Notes: a model not told the origin generated them from the letters alone. A stretch of DNA of 7,902 nucleotides from Acidobacteriaceae bacterium (GCA_003136335.1 PLEA01000620.1:1-7902); one strand, 5' to 3'; numbered from the stretch's first letter, positions 1 to 6,731 are shown. Program-made: numbers and translations.

Positions 1-3000
1 AGCAACCAGACCGGCCAGGACGAAGGCACGGTCGGCGTCTACGGCAACGTCAGCTTCAGCATGAACGGCGGCCGCGTCGAATACAACAACTGGGAACTCG
101 ATGGCGGCGACAACATGGATAACGGCAGCAACGACACGTTAAACGTGTATCCGAGTATTGACGCCATCGCTGAGTTCAAGGTTCTTACTTCCAACTACGG
201 CGCGCAGTATGGCCGCAACGGCTCGGGCACGGTCGAAGTCGAAACCAAGTCCGGAACCAAGGGTTTTCACGGCGACGGTTACGAATTTTACCGCAACAAC
301 GATTTTAATTCTCCCGCGTGGTTCCAGGCGGGCGTGGCTCCTGAGTACAAGAAGAGGGATTACGGCTACACCGTCGGCGGGCCCGTTTACATCCCCGGCG
401 TGTACAACAAGGACAAGACAAAGACTTTCTTCTTCTGGTCAGAAGAGTGGCGCAAGGATGTTGTCCCCGGGCAGTCATTCAACCTGCCCGTTCCCAGCAT
501 CGCCAACCGTAGTGGCAACTTTAGCGACTTATGCCAGGGCGTTGCGACTCCATTCCAGCGTGTCGATTCGCAAGGCAATCTGCTTCCGAACGCCGACTGT
601 CCTGGAACTCCAGTCCCGGGCCAGCCAGGTTTTTGGAATCCGTATCCTTCCAACCAAGTCCCCTTTAATTCCAGCGACGCTAACGTGGCGGCGTTGCTGA
701 CCATGATCCCAGCTCCAACCAACGCGCCCTGTACCTCCGGCACGGCAGGCACGCAATGTCTCTTTAATGCCTCACCGGTGCAAGGAACTAACTGGCGCGA
801 AGAGTTGGTGCGCGTGGATCACAATTTCAGCGACAAGATTCGGGCGACGTTCCGTTACATCCACGATTCCTGGCAGACTACAACTGCCATTCCGTTGTGG
901 ACGAACGCCGGAGCCTTCCCCACGATCCAGACCGCATTCAAGGGCCCTGGCGTGGGTCTGGTTTTCCGTCTCACGGCCACAGCGACTCCGACGCTCCTGA
1001 ACGAGTTCGTGTTTAGCTATACGGCAGATCACATCATTCTCAACGATCTGGGTGCTTGGCAGCGTCCCTCGAACTCGACAATCGGCGACCTCTTTGGAGG
1101 CAACGGTCACGGTGTCTTGCCCGGAATCAACCTCTCCGATCCCTACGGCGCTTATGGTGGCTTCGGCGAGGATCCGGGCTATATCCCCAACGGCATCTAC
1201 AACTCCAACCCCACCTATACCTTCCGCGACAACGTAACCAAAATCGTAGGTCGGCACAATCTGCAGTTTGGTGCCTATATCGCCGCCGCACAGAAGAACG
1301 AGTTCGGCGGTGAACTAGCCTCGGGATCATACCCCGGTTACATTACCTACGATCCATCCGTAGACAATGCGACGACCGGAAATCCTGTTGCCGATCTGTT
1401 GCTGGGAAATATCTACAGTTTCGGGCAGCAGGATCATCTCCTCAAGTACTACAACCGTTACAAACTTGTCGAGCCTTACTTCCAGGATGACTGGCGCATT
1501 ACCGACCGCGTCACCTTGAACCTGGGCTTACGCGTCAGCGGATTTGAAACTTATCGCGAGAAGCAGTTGCAGGCGTTCAATTTCGATCCCGCTCGTTACG
1601 TCCGGGGCCAAACTTCGATTAACGCCGACGGGAGTGTCAAGGATCTTACGGTAAACGGCGGGCCTATGTCCGTTACCAATCTGCCTAATGGCGTGGTCCA
1701 GTGCGGAGTAACTCCAGGCGTTCCCGTGGGCTGCATGAAGGCACACTTGTTCAATCCCGCGCCTCGCGTCGGTTTTGCCTGGGATCCGTCGGGCAACGGC
1801 AAGTGGGCCATCCGCGGGGGTTATGGCATCTTCTTCGAGCACACTAACGGCAACGAAGCCAACACCGAATCTCTCGAGAACTCGCCGCCCCTGGCAATCA
1901 CGGTCCAGCAGCTCCAGATTGTCGGATACCCTAACATTGGACAGAACCTGACGGCGGGGGCTCAGCTCCCCCTGGGCGTGGTTTCCATCCCCGACAACGT
2001 GAATTGGCCGTACATGCAGCAGTGGCACCTTGATATTCAACATGACGTGGCCCGAAACACAATTGCGACTATTTCATACGTGGGCAGCAAGGGCACGCAT
2101 CTGACTCGTCAGAGCGACCTCAACCAACTCCTGCCGGTTCCAGCAAGCCAAAATCCCTATCTGGTGAACCACGAGACCATAGGCCCCAACGATTGCGCCA
2201 ACGGAAAGACCGGCATGGGAGTCCCGATCACCGGGCAAGCGCTAACTAATGTGTGTGTCTCTAACGGAGTGGATAGTCCTGTACCGCTCCGGCCCTATCT
2301 CGGATACGCAACAATCAATCATCTCCAGTTGGCAGCCTCTTCCAACTACAACGCTCTGCAAGCTTCTTTGCGGCGGAGCGTAGGCCAACTCACACTCGGC
2401 ACTGCCTATACCTGGAGCCACTCGATTGACGACTCTTCGGACCGCAGCGACGGTACACTGGTGAACGCCTATGATTTCGCCGCCAATCGCGCCAGTTCCA
2501 CCTTCGATCAGCGGCACATTTTCAACTTTAGCTACGTCTGGGATTTACCGTTCTTCCGAGGTGCGGGCGCCCGCCATGTATTCCTGGGGGGATGGCAATT
2601 CTCGGGAATCGCAGCCATCTCAACGGGGACCCCATTTAGCGTGCTCAACCCGACCGACAGCGCCGGCGTTGCTGCCGGTGTGGGCACAGGTTCACGGGTT
2701 GACATCGTTGGCAACCCGAAAACTGGCTTCTCCCGCGTTGCGAATACCGGCGTCGGCCCCCTCTGGTATAACCCTGCCGCGTTTGCAACGCCTGTGGGCT
2801 TGACCTTCGGCGATTCCGGACGCAACGTGCTACGCAATCCGCGCCGCACCAACTTCGACATGGCTCTGTTTAAAAGCTTCCCGATCAAGGAGAGCTTGAG
2901 ATTCGAATTTCGTGGCGAAGCTTTCAATGTGTTCAATCACACGGAGTGGAACGGTTTTGCGAGCACTACCCTCAACGCCAGCAACTTCCTCTATATCAAC

Positions 3001-3051
3001 AGCGTGCATAATGCCCGAATCCTGCAGATAGCGGCGAAGTTCATCTTCTAG
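1..3051 (+). CDS. TonB-dependent outer-membrane receptor, Oar-like (5' partial)
   Basis: This is the C-terminal 1016 residues of an outer-membrane beta-barrel receptor of the TonB-dependent/Oar-like family, which would import or bind large substrates at the cell surface. The frame is open from base 1, so the ATG at 61 is internal; the signal peptide and the expected N-terminal carboxypeptidase-regulatory-like domain lie upstream. Visible parts in order: the end of the plug domain (LDGGDNMDNG near 103, then YGAQYGRNGSGTVEVETKSG near 196-255); barrel segments including VGRHNLQFGAY (about 1246-1278), EPYFQDDWRITDRVTLNLGLR (about 1471-1533) and PAPRVGFAWDP (about 1756-1788); and a C-terminal FRGEAFNVFNHTEW (about 2908-2949). 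The protein ends in Phe (AKFIF), the usual outer-membrane barrel signature. It has eight cysteines, all in four close pairs. The substrate cannot be told from sequence. Family assignment is secure. Such receptors are abundant in Acidobacteriota, which I infer as the host. Confidence 0.93.
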   Translation, partial: SNQTGQDEGTVGVYGNVSFSMNGGRVEYNNWELDGGDNMDNGSNDTLNVYPSIDAIAEFKVLTSNYGAQYGRNGSGTVEVETKSGTKGFHGDGYEFYRNNDFNSPAWFQAGVAPEYKKRDYGYTVGGPVYIPGVYNKDKTKTFFFWSEEWRKDVVPGQSFNLPVPSIANRSGNFSDLCQGVATPFQRVDSQGNLLPNADCPGTPVPGQPGFWNPYPSNQVPFNSSDANVAALLTMIPAPTNAPCTSGTAGTQCLFNASPVQGTNWREELVRVDHNFSDKIRATFRYIHDSWQTTTAIPLWTNAGAFPTIQTAFKGPGVGLVFRLTATATPTLLNEFVFSYTADHIILNDLGAWQRPSNSTIGDLFGGNGHGVLPGINLSDPYGAYGGFGEDPGYIPNGIYNSNPTYTFRDNVTKIVGRHNLQFGAYIAAAQKNEFGGELASGSYPGYITYDPSVDNATTGNPVADLLLGNIYSFGQQDHLLKYYNRYKLVEPYFQDDWRITDRVTLNLGLRVSGFETYREKQLQAFNFDPARYVRGQTSINADGSVKDLTVNGGPMSVTNLPNGVVQCGVTPGVPVGCMKAHLFNPAPRVGFAWDPSGNGKWAIRGGYGIFFEHTNGNEANTESLENSPPLAITVQQLQIVGYPNIGQNLTAGAQLPLGVVSIPDNVNWPYMQQWHLDIQHDVARNTIATISYVGSKGTHLTRQSDLNQLLPVPASQNPYLVNHETIGPNDCANGKTGMGVPITGQALTNVCVSNGVDSPVPLRPYLGYATINHLQLAASSNYNALQASLRRSVGQLTLGTAYTWSHSIDDSSDRSDGTLVNAYDFAANRASSTFDQRHIFNFSYVWDLPFFRGAGARHVFLGGWQFSGIAAISTGTPFSVLNPTDSAGVAAGVGTGSRVDIVGNPKTGFSRVANTGVGPLWYNPAAFATPVGLTFGDSGRNVLRNPRRTNFDMALFKSFPIKESLRFEFRGEAFNVFNHTEWNGFASTTLNASNFLYINSVHNARILQIAAKFIF

Positions 3052-3070
3052 ACTTGGGTCAAACACAAAC

Positions 3071-3106
3071 AAAATCCCGGCCTCAGGAATGACGCCGGGT
3101 TTTTTT
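3071..3106. terminator. Intrinsic terminator between convergent genes, probably bidirectional
   Basis: A perfect 6-bp GC stem, cccggc (3076-3081) and gccggg (3094-3099), encloses a 12-nt loop and is followed on the plus strand by seven T (3100-3106). It begins 25 bp after the receptor stop codon. On the minus strand the same stem is followed by A-TTTT and further T-rich sequence, so it can also end the transcript of the trans-sulfuration gene, whose stop codon is at 3140. The upstream AAAA (3071-3074) can extend the stem by pairing with the T run across one T-T mismatch. The loop and right arm carry CAGGAATGACGCC, which resembles the end of the inverted-repeat element at 4442-4565. Confidence 0.85.
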
Positions 3107-3134
3107 CTGAGAACTGAGAGCTGAGAGCTGGGAA
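3107..3134. repeat. 7-bp tandem repeat, four imperfect copies
   Basis: Four consecutive heptamers directly follow the terminator T run: ctgagaa (3107-3113), ctgagag (3114-3120), ctgagag (3121-3127) and ctgggaa (3128-3134). Copies two and three are identical; the outer copies each differ from them by one or two bases. The block ends six bases from the stop codon of the minus-strand gene (3140), so it sits in that gene's 3' untranslated region. It has no coding role. A short tandem array like this may vary in copy number between strains. Confidence 0.75.
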
Positions 3135-3139
3135 CAGCC

Positions 3140-4339
3140 TCACCCCACGTGCACCGTCTGCCTCACCCCCACCGCCTCCAGCGCCCGCCCCAAATCCTCA
3201 ATCAGATCCTCCGCGCTCTCGATTCCCACCGAGAGTCGCACCATCTGCCCGGTCACGCCCATCTTCTCGCGCTGCTCGGCAGAGATCATGGCGTGCGAGG
3301 TCAACACCGGGATTGACACTAGCGACTCCACTCCTCCCAGGCTCGTCGCCAGCGTGAACAGCCGCATCGCCTCGCTCACCCGGCGCGCGTCCTCGCCCGT
3401 ACCGTCGACTTCAAACGTCACCATGCCGCCGCCGCCGCTCATCTGCTCGCGCGCAATAGCATGCTGCGGATGGCTCTTCAGAAACGGATAATGCACGCGC
3501 CGCACTTTCGCGTGTTGCTCCAGGAATTCGGCGACGCGCTGCGCGTTCTCGTTCTGCCGCGCCACCCGCACCGCCAGCGTCTTCAGTCCCCGGATCAGCA
3601 GCCACGAGGCGTGCGGGTCCATGCAATTGCCCAGCGTCGTGCGCGTATCGTGGATCTGCTCCATCAACTCGCGCCGTCCGGCCACTACGCCACAAGTTAA
3701 ATCCGCGTGCCCACTTAAGTACTTCGTGCCAGAGTGCATCGTCAGGTCGATGCCATACTCCGCCGGATGCTGGTTGATGGGCGTGCCGAAGGTGCTGTCG
3801 ATCATGCTGATCAGCTTGTGCTGCCGGGCCAGCGCCGCAGCCTTCTTCAGGTCGACCACGCGCAATGCCGGATTGGTCGGCGACTCCAGATACAGCATTC
3901 TCGTATTCGGCCGGATCGCCCGCGCGTGCTGCTCATAGTCGTGGGTATCGACGAACGTCGTCTCAATGCCCAGCCGCGGCAGCCACTGCGAGAAAAACTT
4001 CGTCACCCCGCCATAGATGTCGCGCTGCGCGACAATGTGATCGCCTGCCTTCAGCAACGCCAATATCGTGGTGGTGATCGCTCCCATGCCGGAAGCGAAG
4101 GTGCGCGCCGCCTCCACGCCCTCGATCGCGGCCACGGCCTGCTCGGCCACCGTGTTCGTCGGATTCCCCCAGCGCGTGTAGTAGCGGTCGGTTGTGGTGA
4201 CGCGCTGCTGCTCGTCGTTGTCGGTGACTTCGAACGTGGACGTTTGATAGATGGGCGTGCCGACCGGACCATTTTTCTTTTCCAGGTCGGCCGCGCCGTG
4301 GACAGCTGCGGTTTCAGGGCGACGAGTCTGCCGTTTCAT
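3140..4339 (-). CDS. PLP-dependent trans-sulfuration enzyme (cystathionine gamma-synthase/gamma-lyase type)
   Basis: This 399-residue cytosolic enzyme belongs to the Cys/Met-metabolism PLP family (fold type I), which interconverts homoserine derivatives, cystathionine, cysteine and methionine. Visible active-site elements: Y54 and R56 in YTRWGNPT, which in this family reach the PLP phosphate of the neighbouring subunit; S83-G84-M85 near the phosphate; Y109 in IYGG, stacking on PLP; D181 in IDSTFGTP, for the pyridine nitrogen; K206 in SGTKYLSGHADL, the Schiff-base lysine; E338 in SLGGVESL; and R368 in VRLSVGIE, binding substrate carboxylate. G111 stands where methionine gamma-lyases carry a characteristic Cys, which argues against that activity. 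E338 favours cystathionine gamma-type chemistry. Synthase and lyase cannot be separated by eye. The ATG at 4339 is chosen because the protein then has normal family length with a purine-rich ribosome site upstream; the frame stays open to 4552, but that stretch runs through the inverted-repeat element. The gene converges on the receptor and diverges from the SDR gene. Confidence 0.92.
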   Translation of the reverse strand: MKRQTRRPETAAVHGAADLEKKNGPVGTPIYQTSTFEVTDNDEQQRVTTTDRYYTRWGNPTNTVAEQAVAAIEGVEAARTFASGMGAITTTILALLKAGDHIVAQRDIYGGVTKFFSQWLPRLGIETTFVDTHDYEQHARAIRPNTRMLYLESPTNPALRVVDLKKAAALARQHKLISMIDSTFGTPINQHPAEYGIDLTMHSGTKYLSGHADLTCGVVAGRRELMEQIHDTRTTLGNCMDPHASWLLIRGLKTLAVRVARQNENAQRVAEFLEQHAKVRRVHYPFLKSHPQHAIAREQMSGGGGMVTFEVDGTGEDARRVSEAMRLFTLATSLGGVESLVSIPVLTSHAMISAEQREKMGVTGQMVRLSVGIESAEDLIEDLGRALEAVGVRQTVHVG

Positions 4340-4344
4340 GGGTG

Positions 4345-4357
4345 CCTCACTTCCTCC
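4345..4357 (-). promoter_or_regulatory. Ribosome binding region fixing the start of the trans-sulfuration gene
   Basis: Read on the minus strand, the 13 bases are GGAGGAAGTGAGG and end five bases before the ATG at 4339. The full GGAGG (4357-4353) is 13 nt from the start codon, rather far, while the second purine cluster TGAGG (4349-4345) has ordinary spacing. Together with family length, this supports 4339 over upstream ATGs in the same frame. Confidence 0.6.
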
Positions 4358-4441
4358 AGAGTACTTGCGCCGATTCGACTGGGGCAAGCGAAAGCGCGCC
4401 GCGATAGTAAAGCAGTTTCGATCCTGGACACTCCTTATGAA

Positions 4442-4565
4442 GGCGTCATCCCGAAACCGGCGCAGTTCAGCCGGTTGAGGGATCTCGCGTGGAACCCATG
4501 TGCTGCCGGTCGGCGCGCGAGATCCTTCGCTCCGCCTGAAAAACGGCTCCACTCAGGATGACGCC
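4442..4565. repeat. 124-bp imperfect inverted-repeat element (MITE/REP-like)
   Basis: The outer ends are a perfect 10-bp inverted repeat, GGCGTCATCC (4442-4451) and GGATGACGCC (4556-4565), extended inward by CGA/TCAG-type bases. The inner ends are another perfect 10-bp inverted repeat, GGATCTCGCG (4480-4489) and CGCGAGATCC (4516-4525). The arms between them (about 48 and 50 nt) are also recognisably related when one is reverse-complemented, so the whole element folds into a long imperfect hairpin around a 26-nt centre (4490-4515). The left arm contains a secondary hairpin, aaccgg (4455-4460) with ccggtt (4471-4476). There is no ORF of its own and no clear target-site duplication. From memory, GTCATCC...GGATGAC repeats with a GATCTCGCG core are common intergenic repeats in Acidobacteriota-like genomes; copy number here cannot be tested. 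Confidence 0.8.
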
Positions 4566-4623
4566 AGTCGAAAGGGAGGCTGTCGAAACTCAAACTGCCC
4601 CACGACCCGCGACGCGCACCATT

Positions 4624-4629
4624 TATAAT
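4624..4629 (+). promoter_or_regulatory. Consensus -10 box (TATAAT) of the SDR gene
   Basis: A perfect TATAAT lies 16 bp before the ATG at 4646, in a locally AT-rich patch within GC-rich DNA. With usual geometry the transcript would begin near 4636, giving a leader of only about 10 nt. No good -35 hexamer is visible at 16-18 bp upstream (around 4600-4607 the sequence is C-rich). No Shine-Dalgarno-like purine run is present between the box and the ATG, which fits a very short-leader mRNA. Confidence 0.6.
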
Positions 4630-4645
4630 CCCTCATTCGCACTCT

Positions 4646-5434
4646 ATGGACTTGGGTCTGAAAAATCGTGTCGCCCTGGTGGCCGCGTCCAGTCAGGGAC
4701 TCGGACTCGCCACTGCGGAAGCCTTCGCCGCCGAGGGTTGCCGCATCGCGATGTGCGCGCGCAACCAGCAGACTCTCGGGGCCGCAGCAGAAAAAATCAG
4801 AAAGCAGCACAATGTGGAAGTCTTCGCAGAGGCCTTTGATGTTGCCGACTCAGCCGCCGTCAGCCGATTCGTCGCCGCTGTCGCCAGCAAATTCGGCAGC
4901 GTCGACATTTGCGTGACTAACGCCGGTGGCCCGCCTGCCAAAGGATTTCTCGCGACCACTCTCGACGACTGGCAGCGCGCTCTCGAGTTGAATTTCCTGA
5001 GCACGGTTTATTTTGCTCGCGAAGTGATCCCCCACATGCAGCGCAACCACTGGGGCCGAATCATTACCATCACGTCAATCACCACTAAGCAGCCAGTGGC
5101 CGACCTTGTGCTTTCGAACGCCGTCCGGGCCGCGGTAGTCGGATTAGTAAAGAGCCTAGCCAACGAGTTTGGCAAAGACGGAATTCTAGTGAATAACGTC
5201 GGCCCCGGTTTTACCGCCACCGACCGTCTAAAAGAGTTGGCCAAAGCCCGCTCGTCCGCCTCCGGAAAAAGCGAACAGGAAATTTTCGACGCCTGGGCCG
5301 CCGACGCTCCGCTCAAGCGCCTGGGCGAGCCGCGCGAACTGGCCGAAACCGTCGTCTGGCTGGCGTCCGAGCGCGCATCCTACGTGACGGGCCAGACCGT
5401 CCTGGTCGACGGCGGCATGTATAAGGGATTGTGA
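4646..5434 (+). CDS. SDR-family oxidoreductase homologue with non-canonical active site
   Basis: This 262-residue cytosolic Rossmann-fold protein has the length and layout of FabG-like short-chain dehydrogenase/reductases. Visible: the cofactor loop AASSQGLG (residues 13-20), with Ala-Ala where TG is usual; D65 in AFDVAD; TNAGG (91-95); the tetrad Asn N116; S144 in TITS; a GPGF loop (187-190); and a C-terminal VTGQTVLVDGGMY (247-259) typical of the family. The catalytic YxxxK is missing: 13 residues after S144, where Tyr belongs, is S157, and four later, where Lys belongs, is R161 (LSNAVRAA). From memory, a FabG-like SDR subgroup imperfectly matching both the cofactor motif and the tetrad is recognised in domain databases, so this is probably a real subfamily rather than a mutated gene. 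Reaction and substrate are unknown; it may bind NAD(P) without classical SDR chemistry. The N-terminus MDLGLKNRVALVAASS fits the start at 4646. The aminotransferase follows 101 bp downstream. Confidence 0.88.
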   Translation: MDLGLKNRVALVAASSQGLGLATAEAFAAEGCRIAMCARNQQTLGAAAEKIRKQHNVEVFAEAFDVADSAAVSRFVAAVASKFGSVDICVTNAGGPPAKGFLATTLDDWQRALELNFLSTVYFAREVIPHMQRNHWGRIITITSITTKQPVADLVLSNAVRAAVVGLVKSLANEFGKDGILVNNVGPGFTATDRLKELAKARSSASGKSEQEIFDAWAADAPLKRLGEPRELAETVVWLASERASYVTGQTVLVDGGMYKGL

Positions 5435-5481
5435 GCATCGTCGCGGTTTCAGTCGTGCCACTAGAGCGGAAATTGCGGTGC

Positions 5482-5510
5482 GGCTTTAGTCGCTGAGGTT
5501 TGCTAAAGCC
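5482..5510. repeat. 8-bp-stem palindrome between SDR and aminotransferase genes
   Basis: Perfect arms ggctttag (5482-5489) and ctaaagcc (5503-5510) enclose a 13-nt loop. No T run follows, so this is not a convincing intrinsic terminator. The left part, gcggctttagtcgctgag, resembles the gcggcttcagccgc palindrome at 6801-6814, suggesting members of one dispersed intergenic repeat family. It ends 25 bp before the aminotransferase ATG, so it would sit in the leader if the genes are co-transcribed. The rest of the 101-bp gap (5435-5535) shows no promoter I can defend. Confidence 0.6.
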
Positions 5511-5535
5511 CTCAACTAGAAAGACCGGAAGATCC

Positions 5536-6723
5536 ATGCGATCGATTGCTTCTCGAATGTCCGTCATGAGCGGGGAAGGCGCGCTCTCCGTCTTCGCCCG
5601 AGCCAAAGAACTGGAAGCGCAGGGCCGCTCCATCATCCACCTGGAACTCGGCGAGCCCGACTTCCATCCCGGCCAGTCGGTGATCGACTCTGCCGCCAAA
5701 GCGTTGGCTGATGGTAAAGACCGTTACTGCGCCGTCGCCGGAGTCCCCGCCCTGCGTGAAGAAATCGCTGCTTACCTGGCGCGCACGCGCAACATAACGG
5801 TTTCACCGGCCAACACCGTGCTCGCGCCCGGCTGCAAGATTGCACTCTTCCTTGCGATGATGGCCCTGCTCGAACCCGGCGACGAGGTCCTCTATCCCGA
5901 TCCCGGCTTCCCCGGTTATCCCTCGATCACGCTCGGCCTGGGCGCGGTTCCGGTGCCTTTCACACTCTCGCCTCGTAATCATTTTCAGCCGGACCCGGCG
6001 GAGGTTGCGTCCAAGATCACACCGCGTACGCGTATGCTGCTCACGAATTCTCCCGGCAATCCCACCGGAACGGTCTACACAGACGCGGTGCAGCGCGCTT
6101 TGGCCAAACTCGCCGTCAAGCATGATCTGTGGGTGCTCTCTGACGAAATCTACGCGCGCATTCTCTACGCCGGCGAATATCTTTCCATGCTGCGCTATCC
6201 CGGCATGGCGGAGCGCACGCTGATCATCGACGGTTTCTCCAAGAGCTTCGCCATGACCGGATGGCGTCTGGGATACGCTGTCGCTCCGCCCGAGGTCGTC
6301 CCCGCGCTGCTGATGTTGGCGGTGAACACCTACACCTGTGTCGCCGAGTTCACGCAGTATGCCGCCATTGATGCCCTCCGCGATCGCGAGGGCAACACAG
6401 CGCACATGGTCAGCGAATTTACCCGCCGCCGCGAACAATTCGTCCGCGATCTGAATCGCGTGCCCGGTTTCCGCTGCCATCCTCCCGAAGGCGCGTTCTA
6501 CGCGTGGGTCGACATCACCGGTACCGGCATGAGCGCCGAGGATCTGTGCCGCATTCTGCTGGAAGACGCCGGCGTCGCCGCCATTCCCGGCGCGGCTTTC
6601 GGGCCGACCGGCAAAGATTTCATCCGTTTCTCTTTCGCCTCCTCAATGGCGACGCTGCACGAGGCGGTGGAGCGCATCGTGAAAGTGTCGACGGCCTGGC
6701 AGGGAACAGCAGCCGTGCGGTGA
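5536..6723 (+). CDS. Class I/II PLP-dependent aminotransferase
   Basis: This 395-residue cytosolic aminotransferase (fold type I, AspC/AlaT-like) moves an amino group between an amino acid and a 2-oxo acid. Visible: LELGEPDF (residues 36-43) near the substrate entrance; YCAVAGVPALREEIA (64-78); LAPGCKIAL (96-104), the phosphate-binding region; PDPGFPGYP (121-129); NSPGNPTG with N175; SDEIY with D203, contacting the pyridine nitrogen, and Y206; the Schiff-base lysine K236 in DGFSKSFAMTGWRLGY, with R244 for the PLP phosphate; and R364 in FIRFSF for the substrate alpha-carboxylate. Length is normal for the family and all key residues are present, so it should be active. Amino-acid specificity cannot be read by eye. 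The ATG at 5536 has a weak GGAAG four bases upstream; a TTG at 5500 in frame would add 12 residues encoded in the palindrome tail and is less likely, while an ATG at 5557 is a possible alternative. It may be co-transcribed with the preceding SDR gene. Confidence 0.92.
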   Translation: MRSIASRMSVMSGEGALSVFARAKELEAQGRSIIHLELGEPDFHPGQSVIDSAAKALADGKDRYCAVAGVPALREEIAAYLARTRNITVSPANTVLAPGCKIALFLAMMALLEPGDEVLYPDPGFPGYPSITLGLGAVPVPFTLSPRNHFQPDPAEVASKITPRTRMLLTNSPGNPTGTVYTDAVQRALAKLAVKHDLWVLSDEIYARILYAGEYLSMLRYPGMAERTLIIDGFSKSFAMTGWRLGYAVAPPEVVPALLMLAVNTYTCVAEFTQYAAIDALRDREGNTAHMVSEFTRRREQFVRDLNRVPGFRCHPPEGAFYAWVDITGTGMSAEDLCRILLEDAGVAAIPGAAFGPTGKDFIRFSFASSMATLHEAVERIVKVSTAWQGTAAVR

Positions 6724-6731
6724 AGCACGGC
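6712..6731 (+). other. Stem-loop enclosing the aminotransferase stop codon
   Basis: Perfect 7-bp arms gccgtgc (6712-6718) and gcacggc (6725-6731) enclose the 6-nt loop ggtgaa, which contains the TGA stop codon (6721-6723). The stem spans the last codons of the gene and the first bases of the spacer. Only a weak T stretch (tgttttg, around 6748-6754) follows, about 17 bp later, so a terminator is possible but not supported. It could instead protect the mRNA 3' end. Confidence 0.45.

Larger units (their letters stand above)
4340..4645. other. Divergent intergenic spacer (about 306 bp)
   Basis: This gap separates the starts of two divergent genes. It holds the ribosome site of the leftward trans-sulfuration gene (4345-4357), a large inverted-repeat element (4442-4565), and a TATAAT box (4624-4629) for the rightward SDR gene. 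Leftward, a weak -10-like TACTAT (minus strand, 4409-4404) lies 65 bp before the ATG, without a convincing -35; I do not call it a promoter. No RNA gene or conserved riboswitch pattern (such as a SAM riboswitch, plausible before a methionine/cysteine gene) was recognised by eye. The remaining sequence shows nothing I can identify. Confidence 0.7.

Noticed and set aside
4340..4445. Possible SAM or other riboswitch ahead of the trans-sulfuration gene
   Set aside because: I could not recognise a conserved riboswitch core, and most of the upstream region is taken up by the repeat element. A covariance-model search would decide.
4340..4552. 71-residue N-terminal extension of the trans-sulfuration enzyme (ATG at 4552)
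   Set aside because: The extension is translated largely from the inverted-repeat element, does not look like family sequence, and would make the protein longer than usual. The ATG at 4339 has ribosome-site support.
3734..4561. 275-codon open frame on the plus strand, antisense to the trans-sulfuration gene
   Set aside because: It lies almost wholly opposite a gene with intact catalytic motifs; the translation is Arg-rich and shows no family motif. Long antisense frames are expected from GC-rich codon bias.
5482..5510. Hairpin considered as a rho-independent terminator of the SDR gene
   Set aside because: The stem is good but no T run follows on either strand, and its sequence matches a dispersed palindrome instead.
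5500..5535. TTG start giving 12 extra residues to the aminotransferase
   Set aside because: The extra codons overlap the end of the intergenic palindrome and have no ribosome site of note; the ATG at 5536 is preferred.
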